Positions 32,246 to 44,003 of a DNA stretch of 64,000 nucleotides are shown in pieces. This DNA is from Gambelia wislizenii (taxonomy: Eukaryota; Chordata; Lepidosauria; Squamata; Crotaphytidae). The translations under genes were made by a program, and so were the position numbers. The stretch lies in NCBI GenBank assembly GCA_030847615.1, contig JAUMIR010000001.1:366040687-366104686 (forward strand). The letters are read 5' to 3'. Within the stretch, counting starts at the first letter, position 1. Each line of letters begins with the position of its first letter. The notes beneath the pieces are model-generated. The model was not told the origin of the DNA. It saw only the letters and a list, made by a program, of their open reading frames with translations, and searched no databases.

Positions 32246-33954
32246 TTGAAATATCAGGCAGGATTGCAATCAAAAGATCACATCAGTATTGTTTCTGATG
32301 ATGTGTAAATTTGCACTAGATACTCTCTCCCAGATCACCCTTCCTCCCCTCACCCATGTCTCTGATTCACTAGACAGTACCTGTTCAACAGTACTATGTA
32401 AGCACCTGGCATTCTCAGGTTGGTGCCTGGGTTCATACCCCTTGCCAAGGCCTGACTGGCATTAAACCTGCCTTGCCTAAGACCAACACAGATCAGACAT
32501 GACAACCCTGACACCCCATGCCAGCAGAGTTACCTACTATCAGCAGGGTTCAGGACGTTGCATTCTGGAAAATGTATCATGATAGCACTCTTCCAGTGAA
32601 AGTGAAGCAGCCTGGGGTAGAGGTGCTGAAACCCTACACCAGGTATGGATATAGTACAGCCCATGGGCCACATGGGGCAGCTTTTGTGGGGCCCAGGGAT
32701 AATCTGCTGGGAACTGCATGCCAGCAGTTCACATGGGGAGGGTGAAAAGAACAGCAACAGAGGAAGACCACAGTTGGGATGCTGACCCCCAGCACTCCTT
32801 GAATATAGATCTTACATGCTTTTTCAAAACCTGAGGGGGTCTGTATATACATTCAGGTCTAGATATGTTGGCTTCAGTTCCCTGCTTCTAAAATACCATA
32901 AGCAGTTTTATTATCGACAGTCAGCGGGGGGAAGAGGTGTCCTGAAATATTATACAACAACTAGATATGGTCAAATGTGATACAGAAGAGCAACGGTGAA
33001 GAATAGTAGATAAAAACGAGCAGGGGTCTTGGGTGTGGCTATAGAAATACAGTCTAGAGGGGTAATAGATACCAATGTCGTGTTTGGGTCTCTTGCCGAT
33101 AAAGAAATGCTGGTGCTGAACCAACATTTTTCAAATTAAAACTTTCTCTTCAATTTTATCTTCTAGAAGCATCATGGAAATGAAGCAGGCTGCCAGGTGG
33201 GTTGTCCAGTAAGATATCGCCCTGTTTGTTTTCACTGGATGATCTTAACCCACAAACAGTGCAGTCACTTGAATAACGACAATAAAACACAGTACAGAGC
33301 TTCCCTGCCTTTTTTTAATGGTTCCTTTTGATATTCAGCTATAAATGGCAGCTAGGAAGTTTATACAACCAGCAGTGGCTGAGCAGATTATTATCTTCAA
33401 AAGCTCATTGGACAGCAGGCACTAGAGGTAAAATGTCAGTCCCATCTGTGTTGCTGCCTCTCTGGAAAACTATCTCCTTTCTATGAGGTACCTCAAGGGC
33501 TGTGATTCTTTTATTCTGCACATGCCTCACACCAAGAGTAGGTGCACGCATTCATGTGGACGGCAGGGGCCTGCAACAAAACCTGTCTGTGCCTGACATT
33601 AAGAGATGAGAATTTAGACAGCAGTTTCCCCTGTAACATACAATGGGAACCTCATATCCCAAATAGCAGAGTCTCATGGAAATGGCTTCATAAGGCCACT
33701 GAAGCTCTTGCACCCAGAGAAAATTGCAGAGCCAAACTAGATATAGCACCTTAACCTCCCACTTTCATTTTGAAGAAAAGGTGGGAGCATGTCTGAGAAC
33801 ATGGTCCCAATCTAGATTGTGGATTTCTTCCTGGATTCTTTCTGCTCTCATATATTTTGTTTGCTGATTGTCATCCTCATTATCGTTGCCACCACTAAGA
33901 GTACTACAAGAAAAAGCTTTGTACCACTTCTATATTGGCCAATAACCAACAGAC
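32246..33954. other. No gene or clear repeat recognised
   Basis: Several 60-75-codon open frames overlap on both strands, which argues for chance openness. A short polymorphic-looking mix of A- and T-rich tracts; nothing supported. Confidence 0.5.
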
Positions 33955-34116
33955 TTAGCCATGGAAATCCACTCGGGTGAACTTAGGCAAGTCACACTCT
34001 CTCATTATTAAGAAGGGAGGCAAAGGCAACCCCTCTCCCAAACAAATCTTACCAAGAAAACCCCATGGTAGGGTCTTAGGGTCAGAAACTACTTGATGGC
34101 ACACAACAGCAACAAC
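33955..34116 (+). mobile_element. tRNA-derived SINE with BovB-like tail, 5'-truncated
   Basis: It starts inside the body (TTAGCCATGGAAATCCACTC) and runs through TTAGGCAAGTCACACTCTCT and CCAAGAAAACCCCATGGT, to GGGTCAGAAACTACTTGATG GCACACAACAGCAACAA. The tRNA-like head is absent. Confidence 0.8.
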
Positions 34117-34759
34117 CACCCCTGGAAAAAATACTCACAGCTGCCATTTTGGTTAACTTAAAATGACAACATATCACTTCTGTTCAAGTTTCAGGCCACT
34201 TTGGGGGGGTAGCTGGTTCAGAGTGGGGAGCCCCTTGAAGCAGCACCATGCAGCCCTACAAAGGAATTTTAAACAAGTTGAGGGAGTTTTTTCAGCAAAA
34301 AAAAAAATTGGGAGGTGCCAGTGCCATTGGAGGGTTAATGGGAGTCCCAAGAGCTGTGCTGGACCTAAAGGGCCACATGTGACCTATAGACTGCATGATT
34401 CCCATTTTAACTCTAGCAGGCTTAATGAGTGATAAATTATCTCACATGTAATGATAAATTATCTTGTATCTAATTGAGATAAGAGAGCTTCCTTGAAACT
34501 GGGGAACTAGTCATGAGCAAGCTAAATCACTTTGTCAAACTGATGCTTTTGTTTCTGAAAATATTACAGTAATTCATGTTTATTGTACTATAAACAGATA
34601 TTGCATCTAAACTGACTGTGTATGATTGATCTGTGCTGCCATATCACAGTAACCAAAACCAATGCAGAATTAAGTGTGTTTGTAGTCATTGAAATAAATA
34701 AATAAGCGTAGGCATGGTTAATTTTGAGTGGAATGGATTGGCTTCTCTGCCTTTGAAAA
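34117..34759. other. No gene or clear repeat recognised
   Basis: Contains a decayed CTGCCATTTTGG...GGCCACTTTGGGGG stretch that may be old repeat; no coding support. Confidence 0.45.
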
Positions 34760-34761
34760 TA

Positions 34762-35127
34762 CAGTTGGCCCTCCCCGTTCACTGGGGTTAGGGTTGCAGG
34801 ATCCCCATGAAAGTTGAAAAACCACGGATCTCTCTAGGCCCCTCAAAACCATATTTAATACACACAAAAAGTATGATCCGTGGATTCAACCCACTGTGGA
34901 TTCCTTCGAGGTATTGGGATTCCTTAGCAAAGCAGAAGCAGGGGGTTGGCAGGGCTTGCGGCTGCCTCTGCCATGTTTAATAGGGACTTACAAGCTTCGC
35001 CACACATCTGCAGTCTCAGACTCACGAGGCTTGCAATCCCTATTAAAAATGGCATGAGGTGGCAGCAGATAATCAGCGAATAAACAAATCTGCAAAAGTT
35101 AAACTTGCAGATGGGGAGGGCTGACTG
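34762..35127. mobile_element. Tigger-like MITE, 366 bp
   Basis: The ends CAGTTGGCCCTCCCCGTTC and GATGGGGAGGGCTGACTG are inverted repeats flanked by TA (34,760-34,761 and 35,128-35,129). Internal GATCCGTGGATTCAACCCAC is typical of the family. It has an unusual GC-rich middle (GGGTTGGCAGGGCTTGCGGC) compared with the other copies. Confidence 0.8.
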
Positions 35128-35205
35128 TATACAGTATCTGTGAGACCCGTATCCATAGGTTCACTTACCTACATTTAAAAAAAGGTCTCTCTAAGCATCT
35201 TCTAG

Positions 35206-35406
35206 GACAGGTCCTCTAGCATGAGTGGGGTGGAGGCTCCTTCTTTGGAGGTTTTTAGACAGAAGCTGGATGGCCTTCTGTCCAGAGTGCTTTGATTGTG
35301 TATACCTGCAGGGCAGGGGGTTGGACCAGATACCTGCAGGTAGATACCTGCAGTATCTACCTGCAGGGCAGGGGGTTGTGGTCTCTTCCAACTCTTCTAT
35401 GATTCT
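35206..35406 (+). mobile_element. CR1 3' end with internal rearrangement
   Basis: GAGGCTCCTTCTTTGGAGGT TTTTAGACAGAAGCTGGATG encodes the last CR1 residues, followed by the 3' UTR and TTCTATGATTCTG. Between, CTGCAGGGCAGGGGGTTG occurs twice (about 35,308 and 35,361) around alternating GATACCTGCAGGTAGATACC and CAGTATCTACCTGCAGG, a small palindromic duplication not present in the other CR1 copies. Confidence 0.8.
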
Positions 35407-35742
35407 GAAAACTGCCTAGGGAAACATTATGCTTAGTAAAATGAGAAAGTTGGGGAGGAAGAATCTAGCACTGCCTTCAGCCAACCAATTTATTTATCAA
35501 TCCATTCCGTCAGATGTACCGATGGAGTTAATACCCAACATAAGATATACAGTACGGTACTATTGGTAACACAGTTGTGCTGGTAGGATCAGAACATGTT
35601 AGCTGCAGTTTGTGACACTGGCTATAAACCTGCAAACAGTTGGGTACAGTGATACTGGTCTGTCAGGCTGGTTCTCAGACAGTTCTGAGGTGAGAAAGCC
35701 ATTAATCTTCTTACTTAGACTCAATTCTCTTGAGTTCACAAG

Positions 35743-35743
<1 letters not shown>

Positions 35744-35773
<30 letters not shown>

Positions 35774-35796
35774 GTTTTGTTTTGTTTTGTTTTGTT
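35744..35796. repeat. (TTTTG)n microsatellite
   Basis: About ten uninterrupted units. The open frames across it are repeat artefacts. Confidence 0.95.
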
Positions 35797-35924
35797 ACAT
35801 GCCTGTAAGTATATACCTATTGATATATGTAGTGTGCCTAGAATCTTGGTGCCTATTTGGTTGTCTGCAACAGAAAACTATGATCAGATCACAGGCCTCA
35901 ACTAGGTACAGACTGTTGTTATTA

Positions 35925-36250
35925 CATACCCTCCAACTGTCACAATTTGGCAGGGACAGTCCTGATTAGCCCTCTGTCATCCCACTTTTTCAGCAGTTTT
36001 TAAAATGTCCCAGTTTCTCTCTCATCTTCCCACCTTCCCCTTTGTCCTTGCTTACTTCAGTTGCTGCAAACTGAGTTCAAAATGCAAAAATAGTTGGCAC
36101 TCAATCCAGCAGGGAGGAGAGGAGGGGGAGGGATCTTTCCCTTCCCAGTCAGCTCAGGCAAAAGCAAGCTGCTGCAGCCTCTCCTAGCTTGTCTGTTCTC
36201 CCTCATTAACAACTTTTGCAATCTGTGTTCCTTGGGCACACATATCCCAG
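35925..36250 (-). repeat. Unclassified interspersed repeat A, copy 2
   Basis: TACCCTCCAACTGTCACAAT, TTGGCAGGGACAGTCCTGAT, CTTCAGTTGCTGCAAACTGA and CAGCTCAGGCAAAAGCAAGC are the complement of sequence at 60,305-60,665. Of the copies here, this one and 60,305 are the longest. Confidence 0.65.
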
Positions 36251-36969
36251 CTTTTATCTGTGAAATGTTGAAGGGTATTTTATTATTTTATCTTCTTTAC
36301 TGATAAATGAACAACTTTAGCCTAGTGATTCCAAAGCCAATAGCCCCACTGATATTTGAAACAAAGCCTTGAAGCGTGAAGGTTTGGAGACTAAGGACAT
36401 CAATTCTGTTCTCTCCCTGTAGACTCAGTGACATGAGTGGAAAATAAGAAAATTTCCTTTTTGATTGATTTGGAACATCATAGAAGAGAGAAGTTTAACA
36501 AGTGGAAAAGGGCAAAATAAAAGGGGCAAACAGAGGTCAACTACAAATTAATTCAGACTTTTGCAAAACAAGAAGCAAATTCAAAACATATTTCTTCATT
36601 CAGTTCTCAGACCTCTAACTAATATCATTATCCCTTTCTTTTAATAACTCCCTCTCCCCCTCCACTTCCTGGTCAGAATTTATAACCTGGGATTAAACAA
36701 CTAACCTGGCTCAAGATGGTCTATTCTTGCAGTACTCTGGAGGCAGCCAAGACTTAGAAGTGTCAGAACTCCCAGCCAAAACTCGTCCAGGCAGACAATT
36801 AACATTTATTTTAAATTATGCATGCTTTGCTCTATGACTTGGCATATCACTGGAATTTCTGTCTTCTCCTGACAAATCTTTGCACAAGCAGTATCCTGCA
36901 AGCAATTATCAAATCAATTAGTAATTGACCCATGTTGTTAAATTTTAGCATACTCTTTAAAATTAAATA
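36251..36969. other. No gene or clear repeat recognised
   Basis: AT-rich; nothing supported. Confidence 0.5.
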
Positions 36970-37296
36970 TAGAGGTCACCCATTGTTTACACAGAATTAG
37001 TACCAGCGATGTCACTTACCCGTGGTCAGGGGAGAAGGTCTCTTTAGGCATCTGAATTGTGCTGGAGGTGGTCTCTCTAGGCACTGGGAGGTCCTCTATA
37101 GTCTCTATGGTCAACTTTTGCTGGAAGTTGACCATAGAGTTGTGCAAGATGCCTTGAGAGACATCCTCTATAAGCATTTTCTAGTTCCTCCAGCACAATG
37201 CTATGGTATTCTATGACAGTTCACTATTATACATGGTTTCATGTGGTTGCAGTAAGTATGGGAACATATCCACCATGGATACTGAGGGCAACCTGT
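36970..37296. mobile_element. Probable Tigger-like MITE, divergent
   Basis: The right end GGATACTGAGGGCAACCTGTA and internal AGCATTTTCTAGTTCCTCCA, GCTATGGTATTCTATGACAG and ATACATGGTTTCATG follow the inner MITE at 31,375-31,628. The left end near AGAGGTCACCCATTG is weak. It carries a perfect 14-bp hairpin (37,103-37,139). Confidence 0.5.
37103..37139. repeat. Perfect 14-bp hairpin
   Basis: CTCTATGGTCAACT and AGTTGACCATAGAG flank a 9-base loop. It lies inside a Tigger-like MITE and probably arose by local inverted duplication. Confidence 0.9.
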
Positions 37297-37499
37297 ATAT
37301 CCATGCAACTCAAACATATGTATACATATACGTATGTATGCATCACTGAGTTCTATGGTGTTTCCTCCCAAAAATGTATGCATAGGATTACCAGCTTAAC
37401 TAATGGTGTAAATGAGTTAACACTACTGTATTAATTAAGAAATACAGTATTTACTTTGGTAAAACAATTCCAGAGCAAAGATAATGTCTTTGGAACAGA

Positions 37500-38643
37500 A
37501 TCTATCATAAGACAAGGTTCCCCATGACATTCTTGCAAACAAGCTTTTAAAATGTGGGCTAGACAAGTTAACTGTTAAGTGGATTTGTAATTGGTTGAGC
37601 GGCCGAACCCAAAGGGTTCTCAGCAGTGGCTCCTCTTCATCTTGGAAAGATGTGACGAGTGGGGTGCCACAGGGTTCTGTCCTGGGCCCAGTGATATTCA
37701 ACATCTTTATCAATGACTTGGATGACAGAATTAGGGGCATACTTATCAAATGTGCAGATGACATCAAATTAGGAGGAGTAGCTAATACCCTAGAGGACAG
37801 GATCAAAATTCAAAATGACCTAGATAGACTGGAGAGCTGGGCCAAAGCTAACAAAATGAAATTCAATACGGAGAAATGTAAGGTACTGCACTTAGGGCGG
37901 AAAAATGAAATGCATAGATATAGGATGGGGGAGACCTGGCTGAATGAGACTACGTGTGAAAGGGATCTAGGAGTCCTAGTAGACCACAAGTTGAACATGA
38001 GTCAACAGTGTGATGTGGCAGCTAAAAAGGCCAATGTGATTTTGGGCTGCATCAATAGCAGTATAGTGTCTAGCTCAAGGGAAGTAATAGTGCCGCTCTA
38101 TTCTGCCTTGGTCAGACCTCACCTAGAATACTGTGTCCAGTTCTGGGCACTACGATTCAAAAAGGATATTGACAAATTGGAGTGTGTCCAGAGAAGGGCA
38201 ACTAAAATGGTGAAAGGTCTGGAAACCATGCCTTATGAGGAAAGACTTAGGGAGCTGGGTATGTTTAGCCTGGAAAAAGACAGTTAAGGGGCAATATGAT
38301 AGCCCTGTTTAAGTATTTGAAGGGGTGTCACGTTGAGGATGGAGCAAGCTTGTTTTCTGCTGCTCCAGAGATTGGAACACAGAGCAATGGGTGCAAGCTC
38401 CAGGAACAGAGATTCCACCTCAACATTAGGAGGAACTTTTTGACAGTAAGAGCTGTTCAGCTGTGGAACACACTCCCTCGGAGCGTGGTGGTGTCTCCTT
38501 CCTTGGAGGTCTTTAAACAGAGGCTGGATTGCCATCTGTCGGGGATGCTTTGATCAAGATTTCCTGCGTGGCAGGGGGGTTGGACTGGATGGCCCTCGTG
38601 GTCTCTTCCAACTCTACAATTCTATGATTCTATGTTTCTATGA
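37500..38643 (+). mobile_element. CR1 LINE, 5'-truncated
   Basis: It runs from [19 protein letters not shown] (just inside the RT palm) through the whole RT C-terminus, the short 3' UTR and the terminal repeat ATTCTATGATTCTATG plus TTTCTATG. It is about 1.14 kb and close to the copy at 10,600. One A is missing at about 38,280, which shifts the frame. Confidence 0.9.
37595..38553 (+). pseudogene. CR1 reverse transcriptase remnant with altered YADD box
   Basis: The first frame (37,595-38,287, 230 codons) has VPQG at 24-27 and CADD at 53-56, where active CR1 has YADD, then [40 protein letters not shown] and [16 protein letters not shown] one-base loss then shifts into a second frame (38,296-38,553) holding FKYLKGC, FHLNIRRNFLTVRAVQLWNT and SPSLEVFKQRLD. 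Together they span RT motif 3 to the C-terminus. The Tyr-to-Cys change and the shift indicate a dead copy. Confidence 0.88.
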
Positions 38644-38644
38644 G

Positions 38645-38829
38645 TATTAGAAGATCATGCAGAAAGCCTATCAAGTCCAGCATCCTGTATGTTACAATGG
38701 CCAGTCAGGTGACCATAAGGAATCCACAACACAACATGAGAGCAATAGCACCCTCCTACCATTGTTTCCAAGCCTTCAGAGGCATACTGCTTCTGATACT
38801 GGAAGTAGCATATAGACAACATAAGTAGC
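38645..38829 (+). repeat. Unclassified interspersed repeat B, copy 1
   Basis: AAGTCCAGCATCCTGTATGT, GGAATCCACAACACAACATG and TTCAGAGGCATACTGCTTCT GATACTGGAAGTAGCATATA form a familiar squamate repeat. Its 5' half recurs at 39,198-39,305 and the whole at 59,364-59,570. The class is unknown. Confidence 0.6.
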
Positions 38830-38861
38830 AAGAAAAACAAAACCACTAGTAGTGACAGCAT

Positions 38862-39048
38862 GATGTACTGGTCTGAGTATTGGATTAGGACTTTGGAAAG
38901 CAGGGTTCAAATCCTAGTCAGCTCAACCTACCGTAGTCACACTCTCTCAGCCTATGAGAAGGCAATAGCAAACCTGCTCCAAATAAATATTGACAAGAAC
39001 ACTCTAGTGTAGATCCAGTGTTGACTTGGAGACACATAACAACAAAGC
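38862..39048 (+). mobile_element. tRNA-derived SINE, decayed
   Basis: CAGCATGATGTACTGGTCTG (head), AAGCAGGGTTCAAATCCTAG (resembles a tRNA B box) and TAGTCACACTCTCTCAGCCT, ending GTTGACTTGGAGACACATAA CAACAAAG. It is shorter and more diverged than the 15,384 copy. Confidence 0.7.
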
Positions 39049-39197
39049 AGAATCATTGTGGATCATAGGACTTGCATAGGAAATCTTGATAAAACTCTGA
39101 TTTTGGCATCTGCTCTTGATTCTTCTAGTCTATTGAAATCAGAAGTAGCACTATCCCTGACATAATGTACATGAAAGGAATTTAAAATAGCATGGTC

Positions 39198-39305
39198 GTA
39201 AGAATAGCCTGACTGGATCATACCAAAGTGGTCTCTCCAGCCAAGCATCCTATTTCTTATAGTGGGCAACCAGACACCTATGGAACATCCACAAGCAGCA
39301 CATTT
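39198..39305 (+). repeat. Unclassified interspersed repeat B, 5' part
   Basis: AAGAATAGCCTGACTGGATC, CCAAGCATCCTATTTCTTAT and GGGCAACCAGACACCTATGG AACATCCACAAGCAGCACA match the start of the family at 59,364. Confidence 0.55.
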
Positions 39306-40855
39306 TTGTACATATATGTACATTCAAAATATTTAGGTTGCAATAATCTATCTAGTCAGCAGTTGTTCCACCAGTAAGGAAGAGTTCTCAGGAAATGTCA
39401 GCTCAGTAGATAACAGTTATCCCAAAGGAAGACATGATATTAGGTAATATTGATATACAAAAGGGACTAAAAACAATATAGCAAATCTGTTTAAATCAAG
39501 TGATGGCTTCACACAAAATGAAGCATTTTCTAAATGCCTTTTGCATTGCCCCCCAAAAAGATATACTGTATACTGTACTGAGTAGAGATCTGCAACAGCA
39601 AGATGGAAGTTAATTAAATATCAATTTAAACCACAAAATGTTATCAAAACTGAGCCACCCACAACACAAATGGTATAGATCTTAAAGCTTTGAACATAAA
39701 TGAAAAGTAGTTCAACCCCAGACTCCTCAGGTCTACTTTCATCATATGAAAAGGGTCATTCAGAAGCATATCGCCACACACGGTCTATTGAAATACATCC
39801 CTTTCAATTCTCCCTGCTTCATGAAAAATTATATCCATTAATAAAAGTGATTGCACATACATTATTGTGCACCTCTTAATAACAACCTCTTCTCCAGAAC
39901 CTTTGATATGAAACATGAAATAGATGACTAAAAAGCTGCAAGTCTAGTCCATGGATAATGCAGTGGAATTAAGTTGTTTGACAACCTCTGTGCATCCCCC
40001 TAGAGATTTATAGCTGCCTAATAAATCATCTGGTCTTGCTAAAACTGAACAAAGTATACATTTATCTCTGCTCTCCATTAACACAAAATTAAATCCCAGA
40101 CATCAGTACAAAATAGAGAGCTTTGTAAATGGCTGGGTGGTCCGCTTTAGGTATTTAAATGAGTTTTGCTGTAAGTTATTAAGCAAACCATTTTTTTAGA
40201 ACAAACTTTTAGCTTGTGTACCCAAAGTCAAGCAAAGCTAATAGCAAATTTTACATTCTAGTCCAGAATATATCTTAGAAAAGAACATCAGTCTACATTG
40301 TTCTTAAAAATACAGTGCCTGCAATATTTTTAATTTTTACTTTTCACTGCAAGGAGGTTTTATTTTCTTGATGCAAGCAAATTAAAAATGGTTCCCCATA
40401 TCACCCAAACTTCAACATTCAGTACAGCGAATCAGAGAAAAATAGTTTGAAAGGAAATATTCTGTTACATGAAAAACTGGGGCAGGCCATGGCCAGTCAA
40501 AGACATTTTGCTACCTGTTGTGGAACAGCAAATGATACCTGCCACCAACCCAAGTGAACGTGCACAATACCCAAAGCCAGCCATGTTGTATTGAGACCTG
40601 AGGATGAAAATATTACAAGCACTCATTTTGTTTCCTGGAAGTTTAAAAAAAATGATGAATTTTATAAGTAGCCATTTGTTGCCCATTCATGACACCCCAG
40701 ACTTGCTGAAGAGGCTAACTCACTCCACATAATGGTAGTGTCAGTCTGAGGCAGCCATTTATAACATAGCTGGGCACTTTTGGTGGTGAATGGGCAACTT
40801 CAGATATTCTTGGAGGATTATGTGGACCCATTTCAGACTGGTTTTATGTAAGGGT
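39306..40855. other. AT-rich unique sequence, possible conserved non-coding element
   Basis: No repeat or exon recognised. The stretch 39,940-40,260 has GCCTAATAAATCATCTGG, CCATTAACACAAAATTAAAT and GGTATTTAAATGAG in non-repetitive context. A regulatory role is only a guess. Confidence 0.35.
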
Positions 40856-42090
40856 ACTGAAACCATCACCTTGACTGAGAATTTATTCTAAACTGGGTAC
40901 TACCCTGCTGATATTTTTTTTTAATCTCCAAGCAGCATTTGATACCATTTATCATGGTATCTGAGTGGACAGTCTCTGTAAGATGGGAATGAGGGTCACT
41001 ATGTTCGAATGGTTCCACTATCTATGGGACCAGTTCCAGGGAGTAACATTCCAGGATTTGTGTTCATTCCTACACCATTTAGTTGTGGGTGTCACAGGGT
41101 ACCATTTTATCTCCCATGTTTTTAAATATCTACATGAAGCCACTGGGTGAGGTCATTATGAATTTTGGGGTGAAGTACCATCAGTGTGCTGATGACACTC
41201 AGCTCCTTGCTTTTGGAGTCTCCTGGGACTGTGCAAGTTCATTTTGGTGCTGCAATGGATTGGATGAGGGCCAATGAACTGTCATTAAGAGAGAGTCTCT
41301 GTGGATTAGTGGTTCCCAGGTCTGGGAACTGGGTAAATGACTTGTGTTGGGTGGGGTTACACTCCTTCTGAGGGAGGATATGTGTACCTCGCAAGCATGT
41401 GTGGATCCAACTTTGCCATTGGAGGTATAGGTGGACCTAGTGGCTTTGACTGATTTGCCAGCTACAGATTTTCCAGGGCAGTGATAGCCTAATCAAGGTA
41501 GCTTCACTAGTAACCTCCTGATTAGGCCACTGTAATGTGTTCTATTTGGGGTGACCCTTGAAGATGACCTGGAATCTACAACTAGCGCAAAATGCAGCAG
41601 TACCATATTCATATCATACAACAGTAGTTATAAAGAATTGCATTGGTTGTCAATACCCTTCTGGTCTGAATTTAAGGTCATGGCAATGACATTCAAAGCT
41701 CCAAACAGTTTTGGGCCTTGATATCTGACCCAGGGGCAGCACTAGGGAGGTGCAGAGAGGCCAAACCGCACCAGGGTGACACCGTCAGGGGGAGGAGTAA
41801 CACCAGTCTTAGTAATGCCACAGAAGTGGCCCCAACATTGGTTTCATTCCAACAGCAAGTTTAATCATGGCTTTTTACTAGTCTTTGGAACCTGGTTCAT
41901 CTTTGCCAAAATGTACATGCATGTGGTTCTAAACTGTTTTATTTTATCAAATTGTTTTGTGTTTTTAGTCTGTTTACATTATTTTTCATGCTTCAAATTT
42001 TGACTTGCTTTAAAGTGTTGAAATGGATTTTACTTGCAACCACCTTGAACTTCTGTGGGGTAGGGTGGGATATAAACAAACAAACAAATA
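40856..42090 (+). mobile_element. Old L2-clade LINE fragment
   Basis: Broken frames give GTILSPMFLNIYMKPLGEVI and CADDTQLLAFGVSW (degenerate YADD), then nucleotide traces of LHWLS-type and MAMTFKA-type L2 motifs near 41,640-41,715. The 3' end TTGCAACCACCTTGAACTTC TGTGGGGTAGGGTGGGATAT AAACAAACAAACAAA is the L2 terminus. An apparent foreign stretch lies at about 41,735-41,830. It is more decayed than the copy at 12.2 kb. Confidence 0.75.
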
Positions 42091-44003
42091 TCAGGAAAGG
42101 GCAATATCACCATTTGATCCCAAGATTACGGGTGGGTTGCCTTTCACTCATTCTTCTATGAAGCTAAAAGGCAAGAAACACAGCCAAGCAGAATGGCATG
42201 ATGCAGCAAATCTTGCACTTTCTATGAGCCCTATTAGAATTCATCATGACTGCAGGTCTTTTTCGGTAGCAGCACTTCTACTGCTGCCCTTTTAAAAAGT
42301 CTTCTGTATTACAATTCATACATTATTAACTAGTAACTGAATGAAAGGAAGTTGCATATGGAAATAGAATTAAGACAACAGGAATAATAAATATAGCAAT
42401 ATTATATAAAATTGGATGTAAATACAATTTAAAGAATTTACATGTAACTACCTAGAATTATTAGGAAAATATTATATATGGTAAATGATTCATAGAACAG
42501 ATTTGCTATTTGGATTTATATATTTTTATATTTTGTTTTAATAAAAATAAAAAAAAATAATCTTCTGAAGACTTAACATGCTAAATTTTTTGGAGTCTGA
42601 AACACACTGCAAAATTTGGAGTCAGAGTCTGTTCAGGAAAAAATAAAATAGAAGTGTCACTTCTTACACTGATCTCCATCGCACACCCATCTGCACAATG
42701 ACCATTATGTGCTGGTGGTAGTAGCCAAGTCCCTGATCGGTCCAGAATTACCAGGCATGTGTGCATGCATGGTGAAAGATATATATGACGTCCAGATGCT
42801 GTGTTTTGTTAGGGAAACCCTAGTGGACATGCAGCCATTCGACTTACTTATAAATTGACAGGGAGTTAGTTGCCCTGTAAAACTGTGAAGTTACCCTTAC
42901 GCATGCCAAATACATTGGTGTGTCTCTTCTTACTCCTTGCATGAATAAGGCCAGAATATAACCCTATGTTTTTGGAAAGCTGGAACCTTGCTGTTTGGCC
43001 TGGTATTTGTTCAGGGTCTCGTAGCCTCCTGAAGAATAAGTCTGTAGGCACCAACTGCTGAAAAATTCTTTCCCCTTTCATTTAAAAAACAAAACAAAAC
43101 ATTTTCCTCCCAGACAAATCCCATAAGGCATGTGCAATACTTCCTGCTCAGGAAGCCCTCATCTGTTATTAAAATCAGTTCAGCAACAAACAATCCCACT
43201 CTTTAATGTTTTGTTCCTCTTGCCAAGTGTCTGCAAGACACTCAACCTCAGATCTTGTCGGTGGGGTGGGGGAGGCATCCCAAGATGCTTGTTTATTCAT
43301 GGAATGCCTTGCTAGCAGTCCCCTTCTCTTCTCCAAGACCTAAGCTCAGTTCACATGAACAGGAAGAAGTCATCTTCAGCATTTTCCCAGTGACATCTGG
43401 GGGTGCGGGTGCGGGGGCAGAAGAGAGTTTTATATTAGATGCTCCTCTAAAAACACCATCACTGTCATGGAATTATTAAACACTAGGACAGGGCCTGTAT
43501 AAAACTACTCTGCTTACCATGGGAAACAGTCCAAAATCTGTGCCAATTCATGCAACTGTGGTTTACCCCCTGTAGATTCCACCATCTCCCATATGAGCCT
43601 GTCTGATGTTGGCATTCACAATTTAAGGCCCTGTAATAAATGCCAGCCCGACTCAAAGTTACTAGTTGTTTTATGGATTATAACTGGGGGACTATTTGGG
43701 TTGTATTTTTAAAAAGTAACTTTCCCAACCTCAGCCACCTCCTAGAGAAGTAAGATTGGCGGATATGCCTTTTATATAGCTGCCTTCCCAGTGAAGTTAC
43801 CTCAGCCTCCTAATTACTGTCCTTTCAGTGGCTGGAAAAGATCATCTTGCTCCTTTGAACTTTTAATAGTAAATATTGATCTCAGATTTTATGTTTAATG
43901 TCTGGTTTTATTTTATATTTTGTAGATTTATTTACAAAATTTTGTACGTCACTTTATTCATTTATTATGTATTGTTTTTATGTGTATATTGCCCTGAGCA
44001 TAT
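42091..44003. other. No gene or clear repeat recognised
   Basis: AT-rich at 42,300-42,560 and 43,860-43,990. Small open frames lack motifs. Confidence 0.5.

Noticed and set aside
35612..35969. Open frame with repeated FCFVL motifs
   Set aside because: It is a translation of the (TTTTG)n microsatellite.
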